A stretch of 64,000 nt of DNA from Symsagittifera roscoffensis (GCF_963678635.1 NC_087066.1:29269301-29333300); one strand, 5' to 3'. Shown: positions 48,500 through 61,545, counted from the stretch's first letter. Made by a program: numbers and translations. The notes: a model not told the origin generated them from the sequence alone.

Positions 48500-51400
48500 C
48501 TCTCTTGTTCTTTTTTTCCACATATACAATCAGGTGCCACCAGTTACAATAAAAACAATGGTTCATGTTTGCAAGACCTGCTGAACCATTCCAAAGGAAA
48601 AGGAGAAAACATATCACTGTGTCTCATGCCATTGTCACAATCATCCAACACCTGAATTCACAGCAAATTTCGACTTAAATGGTATACTGGAGCTGAGTAT
48701 GAATGCAATGAATGTAATGTTGCGATAAGTTTATAAGAAAAAGCAGCAAGAAGAGAAGGAAATTAAAAGAAAATTTGCAAAAAATAGAAAAGAAACTGAG
48801 TGTGAAAAATGACAAAAAAAGAGGAAACGTTAAACTCGACTGGTGAGAAATATGACAGAATACATTCAAATGTGATGGATGCAAAATCACAAAAAAGAGG
48901 TTGATCTACCCATCCGCCAAAAATCCAAAACGCAAGAACAAACTCTGATCACAATATCAGCCGTTTTTTTTTGGATTTGAACTCAAGGGTTCACCGAAGA
49001 CCCATCGAAATCCAGAGGAGAAAATATACTCCCCACAAAAAAGAAAAAAACACAATACTGAAAAAATTTGGTAAAAAAATAAAAAAAAAGTCGAGCTAAA
49101 GAGACTGTTCAACGACGGAGTGAAGTAGAAGCTGAAGCAAACTCAAGCTCTAACAAAATTAGTTGACTAGATTTTCTTGAAATTCTGGAACTCATTACAC
49201 GAACCTTGGTTAAGATTAAAAGGAAATCAAAACTATCAATTGCCACCCTATCTGAACACTTCCACATCATTTGTCTATGCAAAAACTGGCTTATTTTGGA
49301 ACTAATGCTCACTGATTTTGGCATATAAAGATCAGGCATACTCCACAAAATTGATAAAAAGTGTCATGATGGATCACTTATTGCCGTCAAAAACAGTATA
49401 GAGTCTTTTCATTTAAAGCGCAACGTTGCTGACTCATATGTAGCATGCAGACTGACAAAAAATTGCAAAGAACTGGACGTCTGTGTTTTCTATAACCCAC
49501 CCCATTCTAGCAAATACATATAAAAAAAAGAATTCGAAAAGTAACTCGCAGTTTTTCGAAAACTACAGCGCTTATAATATGCGGAGACGACTTAAACTTT
49601 CTAAACATCAATCGGGAGCTTTCTAAGCACACTATTGTCAAACTATTTAATTAAAAATTTTAAAAGAAGCGATAGAGTTTGATCTTTGATCCAATAACCT
49701 GCTTTATGCTGCACTCTATCAAAATTGCCTGAGAAAACGAAATCCTTTCAAAAATCTATGATTTCTCAGACCACCATGCAATACAAATTTTGGTGGAAGT
49801 TCAGCACAAAATTATGAAGCTATAGCGAACTACAGAAGCTTCGGCTATGCTGATTATGAAGAGCTAAGCTGTTCATACCAACATACGTAAAATGAGTGAA
49901 GAATTGTATCAGTTTTTTTTATGATATCGTAGAGTTGTGAGTTCCACGAAGAACGAGGCTTAAACAATCTCTCTCTATGGATTTTCCATGCACCTCTAAC
50001 CGAATAATTAGACTACAAACAAACAGCATTTACTTCTTGCAAAACCTATAAGCTACAGGAAGAGACACGTTGATAATTTAAGAGCGATCGTAACTGACGC
50101 CGCCGAAAGTGTCAGACCTACATATCAGCAAAACATTATTGAACAAAAAACACAAATCTTGATTTTAAACACCTCAAAAATTTAAACAGTTTCTGTATTT
50201 TACCCAAAGTAAAAGAGACAAAAAGTAACAGTAATCACAATGAAAAAGTAGCCATGTTGAATGAACTTTCTCACCAAAAGAATCATTAAAAGAATCAATT
50301 CATATTGCAGAAAAACATAATCGAAACGACATTGACGAATTTCTGTGTCTCGATAGAGATTCTTCACGAACTATCAGCAACATTAGATATAAAAAAAACT
50401 AGAGGGACGACTAAACCGGAAGGCAAATGGTAGTCGCTCCGAACAAAACTTTAAAATCTATATATAATACGCATCAGTAAATTACCAATCAGATGGGAAC
50501 TGGCAGCGGTGACACCAGTGTTCAAAAAAGGAGATAGGTGTACAATAGAAAACTACCGATCTGTATCAATCGTAAGTTTTTTTACTAAAATTTTTAAAAG
50601 TGTATCTATAATGATTTGTACCAGAACTTTGCAGGGCACTTAAATTCAGGCCAGCATGATTTTGTCAAGAAAAATTGAGTGGTCACAAACCTATTAGATT
50701 TCCTCAAGAGAAATCAACAAGCTCTAGACAAAGATTCATCTTGCGAGGTCATCGCTTTTTACACAGCATTTTGAAAGCGTTTATTAAAGCACTCCATAAA
50801 ATTTCTTAATGAACTTGCTGGATGCGGGGATGGTCAATTGCAATTTTTATTATTTTAGTGGGCAATTGCAATTATTTGGAATGGATAAAACAGGTTTATC
50901 GTTCCAAAATCCTTGTGTATTGGCTGGAATTGACAGGCGGTGTACTACAGGGCTCTCTAGTAGGACCACTTCTGTTTTGTATGAATATAAATGATATGCC
51001 GGATGTACTAAATTTTAGCGACCCTCACTCGTTCGCTGACGACTTAAATTCTCTCCCTAAGCAAGAGTTATGTCCAAGTACATTCAAACTTACACACCAT
51101 TGATACCTAGGTCAGCAAAAACAAGATGAGTCTAGCAATGAATAAATGTTTTAAGATTATGTTCAGAGGAGCTGAGACTCTTTTATTTTTACAAGTTGCT
51201 TCCCTAGAACAATCAGACGTTATCAAGGACCCAGGGGTACTTTTAAGCAAATACCTGACCTGGCATACACACATAGAAGTGAGTTTGAAGAAGTTATAGT
51301 GTTTTTTTTCTCCTGAAAAGGATTGTTTCCAACAATTTGAAAACATCGTTACCTTGGTCCTTCCGGGTCTTACGTATAGGTTTCAGTGTGTTGCGCTCTC

Positions 51401-51600
51401 AAGATCGATCTGACAAGTCGAATCTGGAAAAACTCTTAAAAAAGCTATCCGATGGATAACTGGAACGAAAAATGCCAGTCACCTCAGTCAACTAAAATTG
51501 CTAATTTTTTTTACCCGTTATAATATTTCTTCAACTAACTGGCATTTTGTTAAACTGAGTCCAATCAAATTTTACCACATAGAAGTGAAATAGTGGAGAG
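48500..51600 (+). pseudogene. Decayed APE-type LINE (Jockey superfamily)
   Basis: Endonuclease remnants are IICLCKNWLILE, DGSLIAVKNSIESF, VCVFYNPPHSSKY (49260-49520) and IICGDDLNFLNIN (about 49570). RT remnants are AAVTPVFKKGDRCTIENYRS (about 50495), VTNLLDFLKRN (about 50680), GVLQGSLVGPLLFCMNINDM (50940) and SFADDLNSL (motif C, about 51030). The C-terminal KAIRWITGTKNASHLSQL is at about 51440. Frames change many times. A Cys-rich, Lys-rich stretch at 48570-48900 may be the end of ORF1. It is more decayed than the LINE in GPATCH3 intron 4, and of a different subfamily by its EN sequence. Confidence 0.75.
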
Positions 51601-52089
51601 AAACTCCAAGATTTTCAAACTAAGAAAATTAAGAAGGGAAAAACCAAGAGGAAAAGTTACGTTTAGAACTTAGAAAACAATAAACAGATTGATTGAAGTT
51701 GAGGATTTCACTAGAATGATGGGCTTGAAAAACAGAATTTTGAAGATGATGAGGAATTATGTCACTGTGAGTTTTTCAGAAGCTAACATCTGCAGCCTAC
51801 TAATTGTATAGGATATAAATGTATGTGTTAGAATGTATGTGTCTGCTGGTTAATACAGAAATTTGAGGAGGACGTTATAAAGAACTCACTGGGAGCACAG
51901 TGGCTGTTAATTCTATTCAAGAATAACAAAAATACAACAATTCCAAATTACCGAGTTAACTGCAAAAAAACCTGTTTTACGATAGACTATGAAATTAATG
52001 TCTTTAGCTCCATATCACTAGTCGTAGTAACGAAAAAATGGCTCTTAATTAATTGATCATTTCTCTTTTCATTGACATTATAAATAAAT
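51601..52089. other. No recognised content
   Basis: AT-rich spacer between the decayed LINE and the minus-strand copy F. Confidence 0.4.
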
Positions 52090-52099
52090 CAAGTCGATT

Positions 52100-54990
52100 T
52101 TAAAGCATCCAGTGAATTGTCAATTAAAATCTACCTCGATTATAGTACTGATGGAACTGTCTATTTTGTATGTACTTTTGCAGCCCCTGAGGCAAAAGGT
52201 TGAACTCCTCAGAAGTGCAAAACTTAATTTGGTTCTTAGAAAGTTTATTGGTTTGATTTGTTCCGTTTTTTTTCCTAATTTCTCTGCTGGTTTCTCGACG
52301 GTTTTTGTAGAGCATGCTGCTGCTCCTCCAGTATAGGCAAAAGTTAATGGAACGAAGCTGCTGTGTTCCACAACTAGAATTCTTTGTTGGTATTTTAATG
52401 TTTTGGCACTCTCATGATACGTGAACGCGTCAGATCTCGTTTTAAGTCAAGATTTAGCAAGGAGTTGAAAAAATTTACATCGAAAAATTTAAAGCTTAAT
52501 CGGCTTCCCAGATTCCATTTGCTCTGATGTCCAGTCGATTGTCATCTTCAGTTTTGGTTGTTTTCTTGTGAAAATTTTCGTCTTCCAACGATTGAAGTTT
52601 CGGCTCTATCTCATCATCCTGGCATACTCGGTTCAGGAGTATCGCAAAGGTATCACAAACGTCATTAAACCTTAGATGAGTGTATCCACCTTTGGGACAG
52701 CGTAAAGAGTGAGTCAGAGTAAACGGTTGTCCACAGCACAGGGACATGTATGTAGAATACTGATGATTCGCATCGATATCCTAGATATACCAACTTTAAA
52801 CTTTCAGTTTTTAATGGAAAAACTCTTTTTTTAAGGGTAGCACGCTTAGCCAGATCGGTGCTCCTTTCTGTAATGTCAAATTTATTGTTTGTTTTTTTTT
52901 TCGATGAGCAATTTTCTATATCTTTAGCTCTTTTTGAAATTGTGGTTTTGTGTCTGTCAGTTTTGATGTTTCTATTTTTCAGATTTTGTTCTGTTTCAGC
53001 TATTACCGGATCACTGTTTTCTAACAGATCACAAATGGGTCGTGACCATTCATAATCGCTGGAACATATTGTTTTACTGAGAAGGTCTAATCCTCCTATT
53101 TTCTAATGATAGTGCAAAAAGGCTGCGATCTTCATCGGTTTTATGGTTTATTTCAGTAAAAAGAGGAAATAGCTGCTGTGTTAAGTTTTTTTCGCATTTT
53201 CTCAAACTTTCTTGTACGCTCCAGGAGGTGTTCTGGTTAGGAAGTTGAACCTATGTTGAACTCCCTTGTGGAGCAGGAGTACAATTTTTTTCAATGATGT
53301 TTTAGCTAGTTTGAAAAGCTTTTTTGTTAGGGTCGTTGTTCAGTTTCGCTTTCTATGTTTTTTTTGCATGCAGATGGTGTTCCTATAACCCATCCAAGGA
53401 TTCTAAAATCATCTAACATTGTAATATTTGTGCCTTCAAATACCTTTATGGTGCATTACCGGCAGTTTTCCTTTATGATGAGTTGATACTGGGAAGAATT
53501 CACATTGTAGCCTAAAGCCTTTCCATGCATATGCAGGTTATCGACTATTGCACGGAGACTCCTAAGATCACCTGCAGGGCCTCCGTGAACTGCGTATTTT
53601 TTTCGGGTTTAATTTGGTTTTTGCAGGAGATCGATCTGTGGAATTATCCCTATTCCATTTATAAACATTGCGAGGGGATCGCCTTGCGTTGTGCCTTCGA
53701 TAGATGTCAAAACAGCGTTGTTGACATATAAACCTCAGGGGGGTTGATATGCGTTGACCACCGCTTGTTGTAGTGCCGGCCAGTGGACTTCTACATTTTT
53801 TAGAGCAAGTTCTCTATTGAGCGATTTGAAAGCGTTTTCTGCTTCAGTAATTAGTATGGCCTCCGTGTCTAGTTTTTCAAACTCCTTCCTGAAACTGTGG
53901 ATAGCAAAATTGATTCCAAACTTCTGTTTTAAGCAGAGTTGGTAATTTTTTCCGGGATCTGGAAGGTCTGACTTTATACATTCGGTGATTGTTCTGCGAA
54001 TTATTCGTCTCAGAATCTCGCCTATATCAGCAGGCCTTACCCCGGGATTTTTGTCTAGGGGTCCAGGGGTATCAGACGACATGAGTTGTACGTCGCTTGC
54101 TTTTCATGGGGAGAACTTTACTTGCTATTGTATAGGTTAGCTTTGCATTTTTTTTGCAAAAACAATGAATGTCTGGTTGAAGTGAGTTAACATCCTTCTC
54201 CAATCGTATGTATCTAGAACTGAGGAATCGTGGCTTCCGTGTATTTTCAATTTGGACTTTCGAACTGTTATGGTGTTTATTTGCTCGAAAATAGAGGGAT
54301 GGTATGGCTTTAAGTCTCCATTTACTTAAGTTATGGAGTTTGTGTTCGATACTTGGCTTGGGGGTGTTTTTTTCAAGATAATTAGGAGTGTTTTTCCTTC
54401 ATTGACTTCGCTTAGGGGGATTACTCCTTTTGTTTTTTCTCTGTCTGAAAGGCAGCCAATGGCGGTTGATATTTTGCCTGTACTCATTACTTCATCAAAT
54501 TGTTTAGTTTTTTTGCTTATTTTGCTCTTCTTCAGTTTTGGATGTCTAATTTGAAGAGCTTTCGCTTCAGTGAAAATTTCGTATTATGGGCCTTGCTTCC
54601 TTAAAATTGTTCGGCGCCTCAGAGTTTTGGAATTGGATCCGTTTGTTTCTGATTGAGTTTTAAGGAGCAACTTATGTAACGACGCTTTTTTATATGTCAG
54701 TTTTTTACTTTTAAATTTGGGGTCGATGAAATTTCAGGGGTCAGAAGGGACTGTAATTGATGCAGGATGTGATGAATTAGATTGTAGTGCTTGAGGCAGT
54801 ACGTTTGTTTCGGCTATTGTTAGCGATATTTTTTTTAGTTGTGATGAGGGCTGTGGTTGGTGGTCTGTTGGTACATGGTATGCAGAACATGCCATCGTAA
54901 TAAAGCATGCTGCTTTGCAGCCTACTACATGAGACGAGGATGAATGCCTTGAAAATGACACACCGAATATCTCCTTTTCAGAGGTGGCGT
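52100..54990 (-). pseudogene. Copy F ORF2: PHD remnant, RT, RLE-like C-terminus
   Basis: From high to low coordinates: a degenerate PHD (CKAACFITMACSAYHVPTD, about 54900); GSHDSSVLDTYDWRRML (about 54210); LDKNPGVRPADIGEILRRI and EAILITEAENAFKSLNRELA (53735-54082, motif A with D changed to E); EGTTQGDPLAMFINGIG (motif B, about 53670); ILGWVIGT (about 53400); CCGQPFTLTHSLRCPKGGYT and EDDNRLDIRANGIWE (52496-52747); and VEHSSFVPLTFAYTGGA near 52340. There are many stops and shifts. Confidence 0.82.
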
Positions 54991-55239
54991 TTGCAAATAT
55001 GGCAATGCGTTTGATTAGCCATAATTTAGCAGCGAGGAGGGTATTTTTATGGTGAAAATATACAAGTTAGCTAAGCGGTCAATACTAAAAATGCTATTAC
55101 CAAAGAAACAAAAGTGAATACCATCTTTCAAAACATAATACCACTAAAATTAACGTTTAGATAGGGGGACATCATTCGGATTTTTGAGAGATAAATTTTA
55201 CTTTTAGTGCGATACAAAGAATCAATTAGTGCAACAAGT

Positions 55240-55669
55240 TTTCTATTTTTGAACTGATTATTTGCAAAGAGAATGGTTTTGGTGATAACAAGTACTTTGG
55301 TGTTATCATCATAAATTTTTTTAATTTTTTTTAGAAAACTTCAATCGTTAGCAAAGTCTGAATCCGTAGATAATTTATCATTAAAACCGTACACTATGGT
55401 AACACAGTTCAGTTTCTATGAGGGATAGCGCGAGACAGCAGCGGCAAGGTAGGGCAAGACAGCAGCGGCAAGGTAGCGCGAATCAGTAGCTTTGCGGCTC
55501 TGTACGAGTGAACCGTGGCTCCGACATCTTTGAAGCTGCAGTGCTTGGTCCTTGAGGTTCCCATTACCAATTTGACGCTCCATTTGGGCAGCACCTTTGG
55601 CTTGTACTTTGGCACGGACTTTTTTTGAACAGTGTAAGAGAAGTGAACAAAAGAAAAAATAGATCGCAA
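55240..55669 (-). pseudogene. Copy F ORF1: SGNH hydrolase-like remnant
   Basis: KLVMGTSRTKHCSFKDVG followed by VHSYRAAKL matches block I of copy B ORF1 (KLVIGTSRTKYIKPALVN). Further on, VYGFNDKLSTDSDF (about 55380) matches block III (GxND), and VLVITKTI follows as in copy B (TLIIPKTI). A 24-bp tandem duplication (55430-55478) sits between the two blocks. Block V was not found. Confidence 0.68.
55430..55478 (+). repeat. 24-bp tandem duplication
   Basis: AGACAGCAGCGGCAAGGTAG begins at 55433 and again at 55457. It interrupts the SGNH remnant of copy F. Confidence 0.9.
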
Positions 55670-55700
55670 AATGGATTGTAAAAATAAAAAAGAAAATGAA

Positions 55701-57773
55701 AAGAAAGCAAATATAACCTAGTTTTTCAGGGGTGGAGGTTACGGCAGGGTATCCAGGTAGAGGGGGAGTATCGCCGCTTGGCAAACATGAAACTATATCA
55801 AAGGTTTATCAGAAAAAGTAGAATAAGATGAATTGGTGGACCTTAATCAGAAGTTCAAAAGTATCATAGTAACCGGGGTTAGAGTCAGGATTCCAATCAT
55901 TTTATATTCCGTTCAAAATTCTTGGAGTTTTCTAGATACGATAAAAAAGCTGATGATTCGTGTTGATGTGTTTAAAAATCAGCTACAGTCAGTAGCAGAA
56001 AATTTGGACAAAACTCATTTAAAAAAGCAATTGATCTACTTTGAAAAAACTTTCATTCAAAACGTTATTTTTTCAGTTCAAATTTGTGTTGCAAAGTTCG
56101 TTCATAAAACCAAATTGCATGCGGAAGTTTTTCAAAACTTTATAATTGCTTTTTTACATTATTTATGTCTGTTCGAACCTTCTTTGCAACTCTCTATAGA
56201 TACAAACAAAAACCACACATTTGGGTCTCGCTTCCCCAGGCAACGTTAATATAACTAACATTCGAGCTGAACACCATTGTTTTAGGTAATTTGAGGGACT
56301 GTTACATACCGAACCCATTAGAGATGTGTTGACCCTTTTCAAGCCCTCAGCTACTCATTCTCTGAACTGAACTACTAAAATGGAACTCTTTTCAAGGTCC
56401 GGGGCAATTCAAAAGCTGAACGGGTTATAAAAACGAATTTCAAGTTACTGACACCGGTCTCCCGTTTCAATTTCCATTCCGGGTGAAAACTTTGCTTTCC
56501 TGCCAAAGACCAGTTTCAGGCGAGCTCGAGTCGATCCCGAATCTGCCATTAAATTTTCTGACTGCAATCAGTTTTGTGGACGACACATTTCTTTTCTGAT
56601 CAAGTTTTCTATCTCTCAGTGAACATTTTCCTGTTCGTGTTCAGTTGTTCTGCTCTTCTTTTGCAATTCTAGGTATCTGAGGCAATTTCTACCTTAAAAA
56701 TTCTGCGAAATACCAGCTCTAAAATCGAAAACTGAAAATTTAGTATTTTACACATTCCGAACCTTCCTTTTGATCGAATTTTCGTTCTTAATACATTTAT
56801 GGGCAGCACCATCTTTTAAATAATGTTTCGGCTTCAAGATCTTTTTCTATAGTACTCGGAACGTTCATCTGTGCTTTCTGGCAGGAAGCCACAAACTACC
56901 CGTACAGCCCCATCAACGTCTTCATTGAACGCGCAACTCCGATTCTGAAAATTAAAACGTCAGTTATTTAATAAAGCACGAGTTCTAAATTCTCAACACG
57001 TAATGGCCCTGTTAAGCAAACTTTCCCTGTGAGTGGGACTTCCATCATCGATTTTTTTAGTTCGCTCGTCGGTTGGTCTAAAATCTCCATCTCAGTATTC
57101 TTCGAGGTGGTGCATCATCGCTCCGGTTTTCGTGAACCATTTAGTTGAAATGGTGTAACGCCTATTGGGCATTGATGGAGTTACTTGCACATGAATTCGT
57201 ATTGCTTTGATGGCAATCCCACACTCCTGTTACCAAATGATGACTTGAGAGGTCAGGACTTGAGATATATGTAAATGCGAGGTTTTAACCATTAATTATA
57301 TGTTATTACAGCTATCGTTGTAGATGGTAGCTGGACTAATTGGTTAGTGATTGTTGTATACTTGATCAGTATGAACAATTTGGTGATATTTACAGTATTT
57401 TATAATAATCAATCAGTAAAATTTCCATTAGAAACAATCCACAATTAAAAAGTGATAACTATTTCTCCTGGATAATGTTTGATATTACAGTTCAATGACA
57501 TCATGATATTTTAAGATCATGACAATTATCTCATTTCAAAGTAAAAGAACTTTTGAAACCGTTTTTTTGGCCTAAAGTCTCAAAAAAAATGAGATAAATC
57601 ATGAGTATCACTTGATAAATGGATGGAAAAACCTGTTTTATTTTTCCCAAAGACAAATATTGCGTCAGTTATTCAGAGTTGATCCAAAGAGAATTGTTGT
57701 GGCTAGAAATTTGTTTTTTTTTATTTTTTTTTTTAATTCTGTTTTCCAAAAATTGTGAATTTATTCTTAAGAA
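55701..57773. other. No recognised gene
   Basis: AT-rich, no transposon domain. The longest ORF is 138 aa (plus, 55833-56249), rich in Phe, Val and Lys, with no motif I recognise and no supporting splice signals; I do not call it a gene. Confidence 0.4.
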
Positions 57774-57808
57774 ACCCTAATCCTAACCTAACTTTAACCC
57801 CAACCCTA
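57774..57808 (+). repeat. Degenerate telomere-like tract
   Basis: CCCTAATCCTAACCTAAC then TTTAACCCCAACCCTA is a run of imperfect CCCTAA words (complement of TTAGGG, the usual animal telomere repeat). It is followed by two tandem GAGTCATTTTC units. Confidence 0.5.
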
Positions 57809-57944
57809 CGAGTCATTTTCGAGTCATTTTCGGAGAACAAGAACTGTGTGGCTCCGACCTTCGAGATCTCAGTTTTACTCATCGTAAGCTAACAATTTGT
57901 GACGATTGAAACTGAGCAAAAACCTGGTTTTTGATAAGCAAGGT

Positions 57945-58458
57945 GTTTTAAATTGAGCAAAAGCACTCCTAATTACTTTAAATTCAATTAAAAACAATTT
58001 TTAACATTATTCTGAACATCTTGCCTTTTAAGAAAAAATGGTTATCATACAATTTTCATATATGCAAATTGTATGATAACTATTTTTTTAGCTTCAAATT
58101 AAATTTCCGTTTTTGATGAGCAATGTCCTTTAAATTGAATAAAAGCACTCTTAAATAATTTAAATTTGTTTACAAACAATTATGAACAATTTCTGAAAAT
58201 CTTGCCTTTCATGAAAAAATGGTTATTTTTCATCACCAGACGGAAAACTAGATTGAATCTTTTTTCAATGGTTTTTTGAAATTGTATGAAAATTGTATGA
58301 TTTGCATTTTGCTATATCAGCCTTTTGAGTGTCGCAAAAAAAATTGACTGTAAGATATCTTACAGTCAATTTTTTGATTGAAATAGCCGGAGAAACTAGA
58401 TTGAACCTTTTTTCAATGGTTTTTTGAAATTGTATGAAAATTGTATGATTTGCATTTT
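57945..58458 (+). repeat. Nested local repeats (148-bp tandem unit; 1120-bp spaced copy)
   Basis: AAACTAGATTGAA followed by TTTTTTCAATGGTTTTTTGA begins at 58245 and 58393, a 148-bp step. The block 58126-58335 recurs at 59246-59452. A more diverged version of its first part (AAGCACTCCTAATTACTTTA) is at about 57960. Confidence 0.85.
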
Positions 58459-59238
58459 GCTATATCAGCCTTTTGAGTGTCGCAAAAAAAATTGACTGTA
58501 AGATATCTTACAGTCAATTTTTTTTGCGACAATCAAAAGGCTGATTATAGCAAAAAAATTTAAAAATAAAACAGAAATTTTTGGCCAATTATTATCAACT
58601 TACTCTAAAAAGTAAAAAGACTTTGCTACAACTGAATGACAAAAAACAGAACTTATCATATTCAGCGAAAAATAAAGAAAAAGGGTGAGGAACTTTCAAT
58701 CAAACTAGGCCACAATATTATAGAAGAAAAAACAAGGAATAATGAGCGTTTTTTGATAAGTTTGTGTCGATCCAAAAAGAATTTGAACTGATATTAAGGG
58801 AAATGATTCGCTGTAAAAATCACTCCTATGGAAGCAATTTTTACTAGTCATGTTGACTTTTGGGCTATACTACTGAATCAAAATCAGCAAAACTGGTTGT
58901 ATCAACCAAAAAACAAAAATTGAACCATAAAAACCTGTTGTGAGTGACTAAAATGCAATTGTTTTAATGATTTATCAGTCTTTTTTTCGCAGTCTTTTCT
59001 TTTACTATAACAAATTAATTTTTAAAAAAATTCCAATAATTGCCCGATAATCTAAAAAAACTACAGGATCTACCGTATTGGAACCAGTTTAAAATAAGGA
59101 TTTTTTTTATCCCAATATATTCTCGATAACCATCTCTGTAAAAAACTTAGAACTAACCAATCATGATACAAAGCTAACACTTAAAGTAGTTTGTAAGTCT
59201 GAAACAGTTTATAGTTTAGCCAGAACATAATGAATTTA
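58459..59238 (+). mobile_element. 780-bp repeat element, copy 1, beginning with a 93-bp palindrome
   Basis: It begins with GCTATATCAGCCTTTTGAGT, whose complement closes the palindrome at 58551. The core GACTGTAAGATATCTTACAG is perfectly symmetric. It ends in CAGAACATAATGAATTTA. The whole segment recurs at 61225-62004 with a constant 2766-bp offset and only a handful of differences. A half copy of the palindrome precedes it at 58311-58385. No ORF. Confidence 0.88.
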
Positions 59239-59245
59239 AGTTAGT

Positions 59246-59452
59246 TCCTTTAAATTGAATAAAAGCACTCTTAAATAATTTAAATTTGTTTACAAACAAT
59301 TATGAACAATTTCTGAAAATCTTGCCTTTCATGAAAAAATGGTTATTTTTTATCACCAGACTGTTGTAATTGGTTCAAATAGCCGGAGAAACTAGATTGA
59401 ATCTTTTTTCAATGGTTTTTTGAAATTGTATGAAAATTGTATGATTTGCATT
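59246..59452 (+). repeat. Second copy of the 58126-58335 block
   Basis: TCCTTTAAATTGAATAAAAG and the following 200 bases repeat 58126-58335 at a 1120-bp offset, with a small replacement near 59360-59380. Confidence 0.85.
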
Positions 59453-59604
59453 TTTCCATACATTTGATGCAGGCAATTGTATGATAAGCTTTTTCGGTGT
59501 GGGGAAATTTAAAATAAGCATTTTCGGTTTATGGATGTCAACCCGGGGTCACAAAACCTTTCCAGGTCTTCTTGTTGGTTTTAATCGGTTTTCTTTATAA
59601 GACC

Positions 59605-59690
59605 GTTCAAAAACCGCTCAAAAACCGCTCAAATCTTGCTGAAAAACCGCTCAAACCGCTCATATTTTGAGCGGTTTTTGAGCGGGATCT
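59605..59690. repeat. ACCGCTCAAA tandem and inverted repeat
   Basis: AACCGCTCAAA occurs four times in direct orientation between 59612 and 59660, then twice inverted (TTGAGCGGTT, TTGAGCGGG). ACCGCTCAAACCGCTCA and its near complement form a strong hairpin over 59646-59685. Confidence 0.85.
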
Positions 59691-59696
59691 CGACCC

Positions 59697-60992
59697 GGTA
59701 ACCACACTTTGGGCAAAAATGATTTATAATGAGTATAATAACTGTTCAAAAGGCTTGCTTTGAAAAAGTAATGATCGAACAATCGGACAAAACACTATTC
59801 AAAGACAGCATATTGCTAAATTATATGCCATTAATGAAAACCCTATCTCGCCTATCTTTGTCTTTTCATTACGAGGCCAAACTATGCACTGGATAGGCGC
59901 ACAGTTTTGTGTCTGTATGTTCCTGGATTCCATAGACAAAACTTTAAACATGTCAAAATTTTGTCGGAACGATCAAAAAAAATGAAAGAACAAAAGAAGA
60001 ATAAAAGGAGCGTCCTTATTGCGGAATCCGCTTACAATACACAAAATGCACAGTTTGGCCTCGTAATGCTCATTTTTCAAAAACACAAAGGAATTGTTAA
60101 TTTTTGAAGTCAGCAGTCATCAACAGCGAAAATTACTTTGCCACTATTTTTGAGCAAATTGGGTTTTGCTGACTTAGGATGTCCCTCAAGGCAACAAACT
60201 AGGACATCCCGGGTTACCCACCGTAGAAGATAATGCGCAACCATGCACATCCATGCCTGATTTGTATGGAAAATGACTAATCATACGTAGCACATACGTT
60301 GGTTTCGAAAACCCTCAAATTAGTTTTTTATCGGAGTAAATTAGTAATAAAACGGTTACTCATCATTATGCAAGCTGTTGGTAAAATATCAATAGTTTTC
60401 ACCATGCAAATCATACGTCGCAGCATATATGGTGCTATTTATGGAAGCGATGTTTCCTTACAAAAACAACTTTAATTAAGCATGCGTTATCGCAACCAAC
60501 ACCGAAGTTTGATGTTTAAATTTACGGTTTATTTGCAATTTCAAATATTGACAAGTAAGCTGAGAACATAGTTTTGGACAAAAAATGTGTAAAGAAAAGT
60601 GAAAAAAATTTTTTAATTGTTTTTTAAAAATTTTTGATTTTTTTAGAAAATTTTTTTATTCCGGAACAAACTTTGGGCACATCATGGAACGAGTTGAAAA
60701 ACAGAATTCTGCTTCAAACAGACCGTTTCTGATTATCACAACATAGTTTTAAATTGGGATTATTTTTTCAATAGTAAAAAAATTAAAAATTTTAAACAAT
60801 TCTAACATCGAACAAAGTTTTCAATATATAACCAAACTTAACATTTTCTGTCGGCCTACTGACTTTTTTTATAACATTTTGGCATTTACACTGAGATTCA
60901 ATATTTTGTTAGAAATAGTCGCTTTTGAGGTAAATTTTGTCTAAAAACGAAACTCTTAAGGTTTTTTTCTGTTTTTCCTCATTTTGAAAGAA
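59697..60992. other. No recognised gene
   Basis: AT-rich DNA. A 66-aa ORF (plus, 59907-60107) has no recognisable motif. Confidence 0.4.
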
Positions 60993-61545
60993 TATTTCAG
61001 TTCGAATTCTTTTTGGATCGACACAAATTTATCAAAAAACACTCCTGCTTATTATTCCTTGTATTTTCTTCTGTAAAGTTTGATTGAAAATTTTTTCATT
61101 CTTTTTCTTTATTTTCCGCTGAATATGATAGTTTTTTTTCTTGTCATTCATTTGTAGCGAATTCTTTTTAGAGTAAGTTGAGAATAATTGGCTAATAATT
61201 TCTGTTTTATTTTTTAACCTTTTTGCTATATCAGCCTTTTGAGTGTCGCAAAAAAAATTGACTGTAAGATATCTTACAGTCAATTTTTTTTGCGACAATC
61301 AAAAGGCTGATTATAGCAAAAAAATTTAAAAATAAAACAGAAATTTTTGGCCAATTATTATCAACTTACTCTAAAAAGTAAAAAGACTTTGCTACAACTG
61401 AATGACAAAAAACAGAACTTATCTTATTCAGCGAAAAATAAAGAAAAAGGGTGAGGAACTTTCAATCAAACTAGGCCACAATATTATAGAAGAAAAAACA
61501 AGGAATAATGAGCGTTTTTTGATAAGTTTGTGTCGATCCAAAAAG
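60993..61545. repeat. Large imperfect palindrome (foldback)
   Basis: 60993-61224 is a diverged reverse complement of the first part of the 780-bp element that follows (61225 on). Matching words include TTTTTGGATCGACACAAA, TTTTCCGCTGAATATGATA, AGAGTAAGTTGA and AATAATTGGC. The axis is the TAAGATATCTTA core near 61272. Each arm is about 275 bp. Confidence 0.83.

Larger units (their letters stand above)
52090..55700 (-). mobile_element. Copy F: minus-strand relative of copies A-E, decayed
   Basis: The same two-ORF order (SGNH ORF1 then PHD-RT-RLE ORF2) can be followed on the opposite strand. Its sequence is well diverged from both A and B-E, so it is an independent older insertion. Confidence 0.82.

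Noticed and set aside
55833-56249. 138-aa plus-strand ORF
   Set aside because: Low-complexity Phe/Lys/Val composition, no motif, in a region of decayed repeats.
61032-61298. 88-aa Lys-rich minus-strand ORF
   Set aside because: It is produced by the AT-rich arms of the foldback repeat.
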